Position numbers and translations under genes: made by a program. A stretch of 64,000 nt of DNA from Niebla homalea (Eukaryota > Ascomycota > Lecanoromycetes > Lecanorales > Ramalinaceae), in NCBI GenBank assembly GCA_019925105.1, contig JAHGAU010000005.1, forward strand, positions 1,178,001-1,242,000, written 5' to 3'. The notes beneath the pieces are model-generated. The model was not told the DNA's origin, searched no databases, and saw nothing but the letters and a program-made list of their open reading frames with translations. Shown here piece by piece: positions 60,961-64,000 of the stretch (positions within the stretch are counted from its first letter, which is position 1; every line of letters begins with the position of its first letter).

Positions 60961-63086
60961 AAAGTGAATAACGAGGATCTATAAAGCTAAATTAAAAGCT
61001 TATAATATAAATAAGGAGGTTTCCCTTATTCTATTAAATGAATTAAATAAATTTAATTAACGTTTTTAGATATTATAAATTTATAAAGAAAGATCCTTTT
61101 ATTACCCTTAAAGGTATTTTAATTAATATCTTTTACGTTTTTTTTAATTGACTTCTCTCCGTTTAAAAGGATACGTTAAGTACGGTTAGTACCCTATAAA
61201 TATATTAAAACGTTTTTTATTTAATACGGAAAAAAAAAACGGGTTATTAAATAATTAATCCGCTTATAAAGAGTTAAATATACGGAATATATCGGCGTTA
61301 TAATATTAGGCTCTTTATTAACCGGTCGTAAATATAGTAGTAATTCGTTATTAAATATAATCTATATATAAAGAAAAAAAAAGCTAATTATATACGTAAA
61401 GGACAAGTTTAAACTCTTTAAGACCTTATTTTTTTCCTTAAAGGTAATATTTAATTACGAATAATATTACGTATAATTAACTGGAATTACGGGAAACCGG
61501 TTTATTATTCTCCTTACGGTTTATTATAAATATATTAAGGTTATTTTGCTTACGGACCTTAACGGAGGAAAACGGCCGCGAATAATATTAAAAATCGTAT
61601 ATTAATATATTAAGGGTTATTTCGGTAATAAAAACGCATTAATAATCTTTATTACGTTTAATGCCCCGTTCCATTATAATTCTATATAACGGCTTATAAC
61701 CGTAATAAAAATGAATTTAATATTCTTAATATATTAAATAAGTTATATTTATTATTCTATCTTTATATTATAATATTAACTTTAATTTTCGTTAATTAAG
61801 TTTTTACCGCTTTTAAATTAATATTAATAAATTAATTATTTTATTTTTATATTCCTTTAAGATAAAAATAATTAAAACTTCCGTTTAAGGAAAAGGTATA
61901 AAAGGTGCCTATATTTTATTAGTATAAAAATATAATCCATAAAATATAAATATTGAAAGCAGAAGCCTTAATTAATATTATTTTCCGTCCGTAAATAATT
62001 AGCTTAAATAACGTTATTAATATAGAGTTATTAACCGGCCTATATACCTTTTAACGTAATAATAAGGAAGCTCTAGATAATAATAATAAGTAATATATAG
62101 ATCTCCTATTTAAGAAATTTATTAATTAACGTATAAACTTTATTATTAAATTATAACGAAATTTAATCTTATAATATTATAATTTTACCGTTTTTTAAAA
62201 GAATTATACCTTAAGATATATACTTAATACTTAAGCTGCTTACCGCGGCTTAAAGCCTTAAACCGCGTTAATATAAATTATTAATAAAATAAATTGGACG
62301 ATTAACCTTTAACGCTTTAGATAACTTACGACCGCTTAACGAATAGAAGTTTAACGATACCCGGAAGTGAAATTATTATACCGGAGATTATAATCGTTAT
62401 AAAAAATCTTTTAAAATTAAAAGAGATCCATCGTTAATATAAAAGGAACGTCCCTTTACTATAAGTATTAAAACGTTTACCGGATTTATCGTAAAGTTCA
62501 ATAACGGTATAAAAAGGTATTCTTAAAAAAGGTTTAAATAAGATATAAAATAAAATAGTTAATCATCGATATTTAACGGCAATTAAAAGGACTATTTATA
62601 ATAAAAAAGGAAAAGAAGAAAATAGAAAACTATATCTTTATTAAACGGGTCCGCGTAATTAATACTTTCTTTATTTTTATTATTAACTTTCTTAAAGAAA
62701 AGCGTTTACGATAAATAACAGTTATTAATATATTAACCGCCTTATATCGGTTATAGGAAAGTTAAGGCTTCCGTTATTAAAAGCTTAATTAAAAAGGGGC
62801 CTCGTCCGTTATTTTTTAACTCCTGACTTTATCCGACTCCTTTCCGATTGAATATAAGCCAACGTAATGTATCTTTTATTTAAGTAATAAAAAGTTATTA
62901 ACGGTAAAGTACTTATAGTCCTTCTTAAATTATAACGATTTAAAGCGGTATTTCTATTAAAAGTATTTCCGTTATTATCCGGATAAGCAGTTAATCGCTT
63001 ATCCTTATTTAAGATATAACGTTAATTTAAATAATAAAGTTTATTTATAAAACCATATAGAAATAACGTATAAAACCGTTACTTAA
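60961..63086 (+). pseudogene. Decayed DUF3435/FluG-like tyrosine recombinase gene
   Basis: A frame of about 330 codons from about 62085 to TAA at 63084-63086 is broken only by TAA/TAG that suit former Gln/Trp. It reads YIDLLFKKFINQRINF (near 62095), LKPQTALIQIINKINWTINL-like sequence (62250-62310) and VRVINTFFIFI (62653-62685). It ends in Cys/His-rich zinc-finger remnants (PTQCIFYLS near 62850 and a YLQNHIEITYKT tail), with Cys changed to Tyr. This order matches the C-terminal half of fungal FluG-like DUF3435 proteins. Upstream, a different frame holds ILGSLLTGRKYSS (61299-61337), like the TGxR box that carries the first catalytic Arg of tyrosine recombinases. LLTDLNGGKRPR follows near 61551. 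Frameshifts separate the pieces. The start is uncertain. The second catalytic box and the Tyr were not found with confidence. Confidence 0.68.
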
Positions 63087-64000
63087 TTTTCTTAAAATTG
63101 ATTTTCACGTAATTACTCTTATATTTACTTTACGTAGAATTTCTTTCAACGGGTTTACTTTTAAGTTTATAATATTATTTAAATTTATAAATAATTTCAT
63201 CTTAATCTTAAGAGGTTATAATAATATTAAAGAATTATTATTAATTTTTATAGTTATTATAGCGTATAAGTTTAAAAATGGTCGTTACCTTTAATTGGTA
63301 CCCTCGGTTTAAATATTTAACTTCTTTAATTAATAAGTAAAAGCCTTATACGTATCGTATAATTAAAACGATATAGTTTAAAGTTATATAACGATAAGAT
63401 CTATAGTTAATACGGCCCAGCTTTTTATAAGCAACCTTATAAAATTAACCGTATTAAGTATAACGATTTAAGTACCTTATACTGCTTATTTTATATAGCC
63501 TAGATATATCTCTTTTTACTGGTTTTTAATTTATTTTAAATGTATTTTCTTTATGCTTATTAAGAATTAACATTTTATCTGAATTAAAAAGTTTTTAAAG
63601 TTTAATTATAATTACCCAACGTTAATAAATATAAATAGGAATTTTACTCCGTTTAAAAAGATTAGCCGCTTTTAATGAGTTTTTATACGATTAAGTTATG
63701 GAGGCTGTACTTTATTATTATTATTATCTTTATCGTTTCGATCGAATTAAATTATTACGTCGTCGATAATATAAATTATTAATTTACCGTTTATCCAAGG
63801 TATATCCTTTAGTATAGTATTAACCGGGTTAATCCTTTATAATTTATTAACCGCTAAAGCTATTCCCTTATTATTATTATAAATGATTTCGAACCTAAAT
63901 TTTCTTTATAAAATATTTAAACGACTTTTAAAAGATAATTAAGTAACTTTTTAAGAAAATATATCGGGGAACGCCAATAATATCGGCTTAACGTTTAAAA
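63087..64000. other. Unassigned RIP-mutated sequence downstream of the recombinase
   Basis: These 914 bases are AT-rich, with CpA depleted but less so than in the Copia bodies. I find no match to families A-E, the LINE or the TIR element, and no convincing frame. A plus-strand stretch near 63700-63990 has few stops but no domain I recognise. It may be cargo or flank of the recombinase-bearing element. Confidence 0.4.

Overview
The window looks like an AT-rich compartment of a filamentous ascomycete (Pezizomycotina) genome that has been heavily altered by repeat-induced point mutation (RIP). TpA is very common, while CpA and TpG are almost absent over most of the 64 kb. Old coding frames can still be followed, but they are broken almost only by TAA/TAG where Gln or Trp codons stood, with Asp to Asn, Cys to Tyr and Arg to Lys changes. 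I see no intact host gene, tRNA or rRNA. The species cannot be named from this sequence alone.

Nearly everything is nested transposable elements, and the target-site duplications (TSDs) let the stacking be reconstructed. Left block (1-11831): Copia A1 (+, 3' part) and Copia B1 (+, full length, TSD GGCGG) both sit inside an older Copia B0. B0 sits in a Tc1/mariner transposon whose C-terminal half remains at 10558-11010. Next comes the 3' end of a reverse-strand Copia, family E (11200-11831).

Main block (11832-64000): Copia C1 (+) enters E at 11832 and is cut at 14578 by Copia D (+). D is split by Copia C2 (-, 16302-41871, TSD CTATT), by Copia A4 (-, 43473-56200, TSD CTAAA) and by Copia A6 (+, from 57323). 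C2 carries a full-length LINE (L1, 18188-23994, 13-bp TSD), Copia A3 (28040-40180, TSD TTATA) and a 981-bp terminal-inverted-repeat element (40365-41345, 8-bp TSD). A3 carries a second full-length LINE (L2, 30261-36059). A4 carries a 5'-truncated LINE (L4, 46174-46556) and full-length Copia B4 (49718-55791, TSD ATTAT). C1 > D > C2 > A3 > L2 is five levels of insertion.

Right end: A6 is cut at about 60351 by a GC-richer, pyrimidine-rich leader. It is followed by a RIP-decayed gene that resembles the fungal DUF3435/FluG-like tyrosine recombinases (about 60961-63086). This may be the left end of a Starship- or Crypton-like element that continues past the window. The last 0.9 kb is unassigned.

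The Copia families (A, LTR 135-142 bp; B, 162 bp; C, 152 bp; D, about 213 bp; E, about 218 bp) share a primer site of the half-tRNA type wherever their 5' ends are visible. It begins directly after the LTR and matches the anticodon arm of a tRNA, probably initiator Met. Functionally the window is a graveyard of retroelements. Its interest lies in the insertion history, the uneven RIP and the recombinase-bearing element at the right edge.
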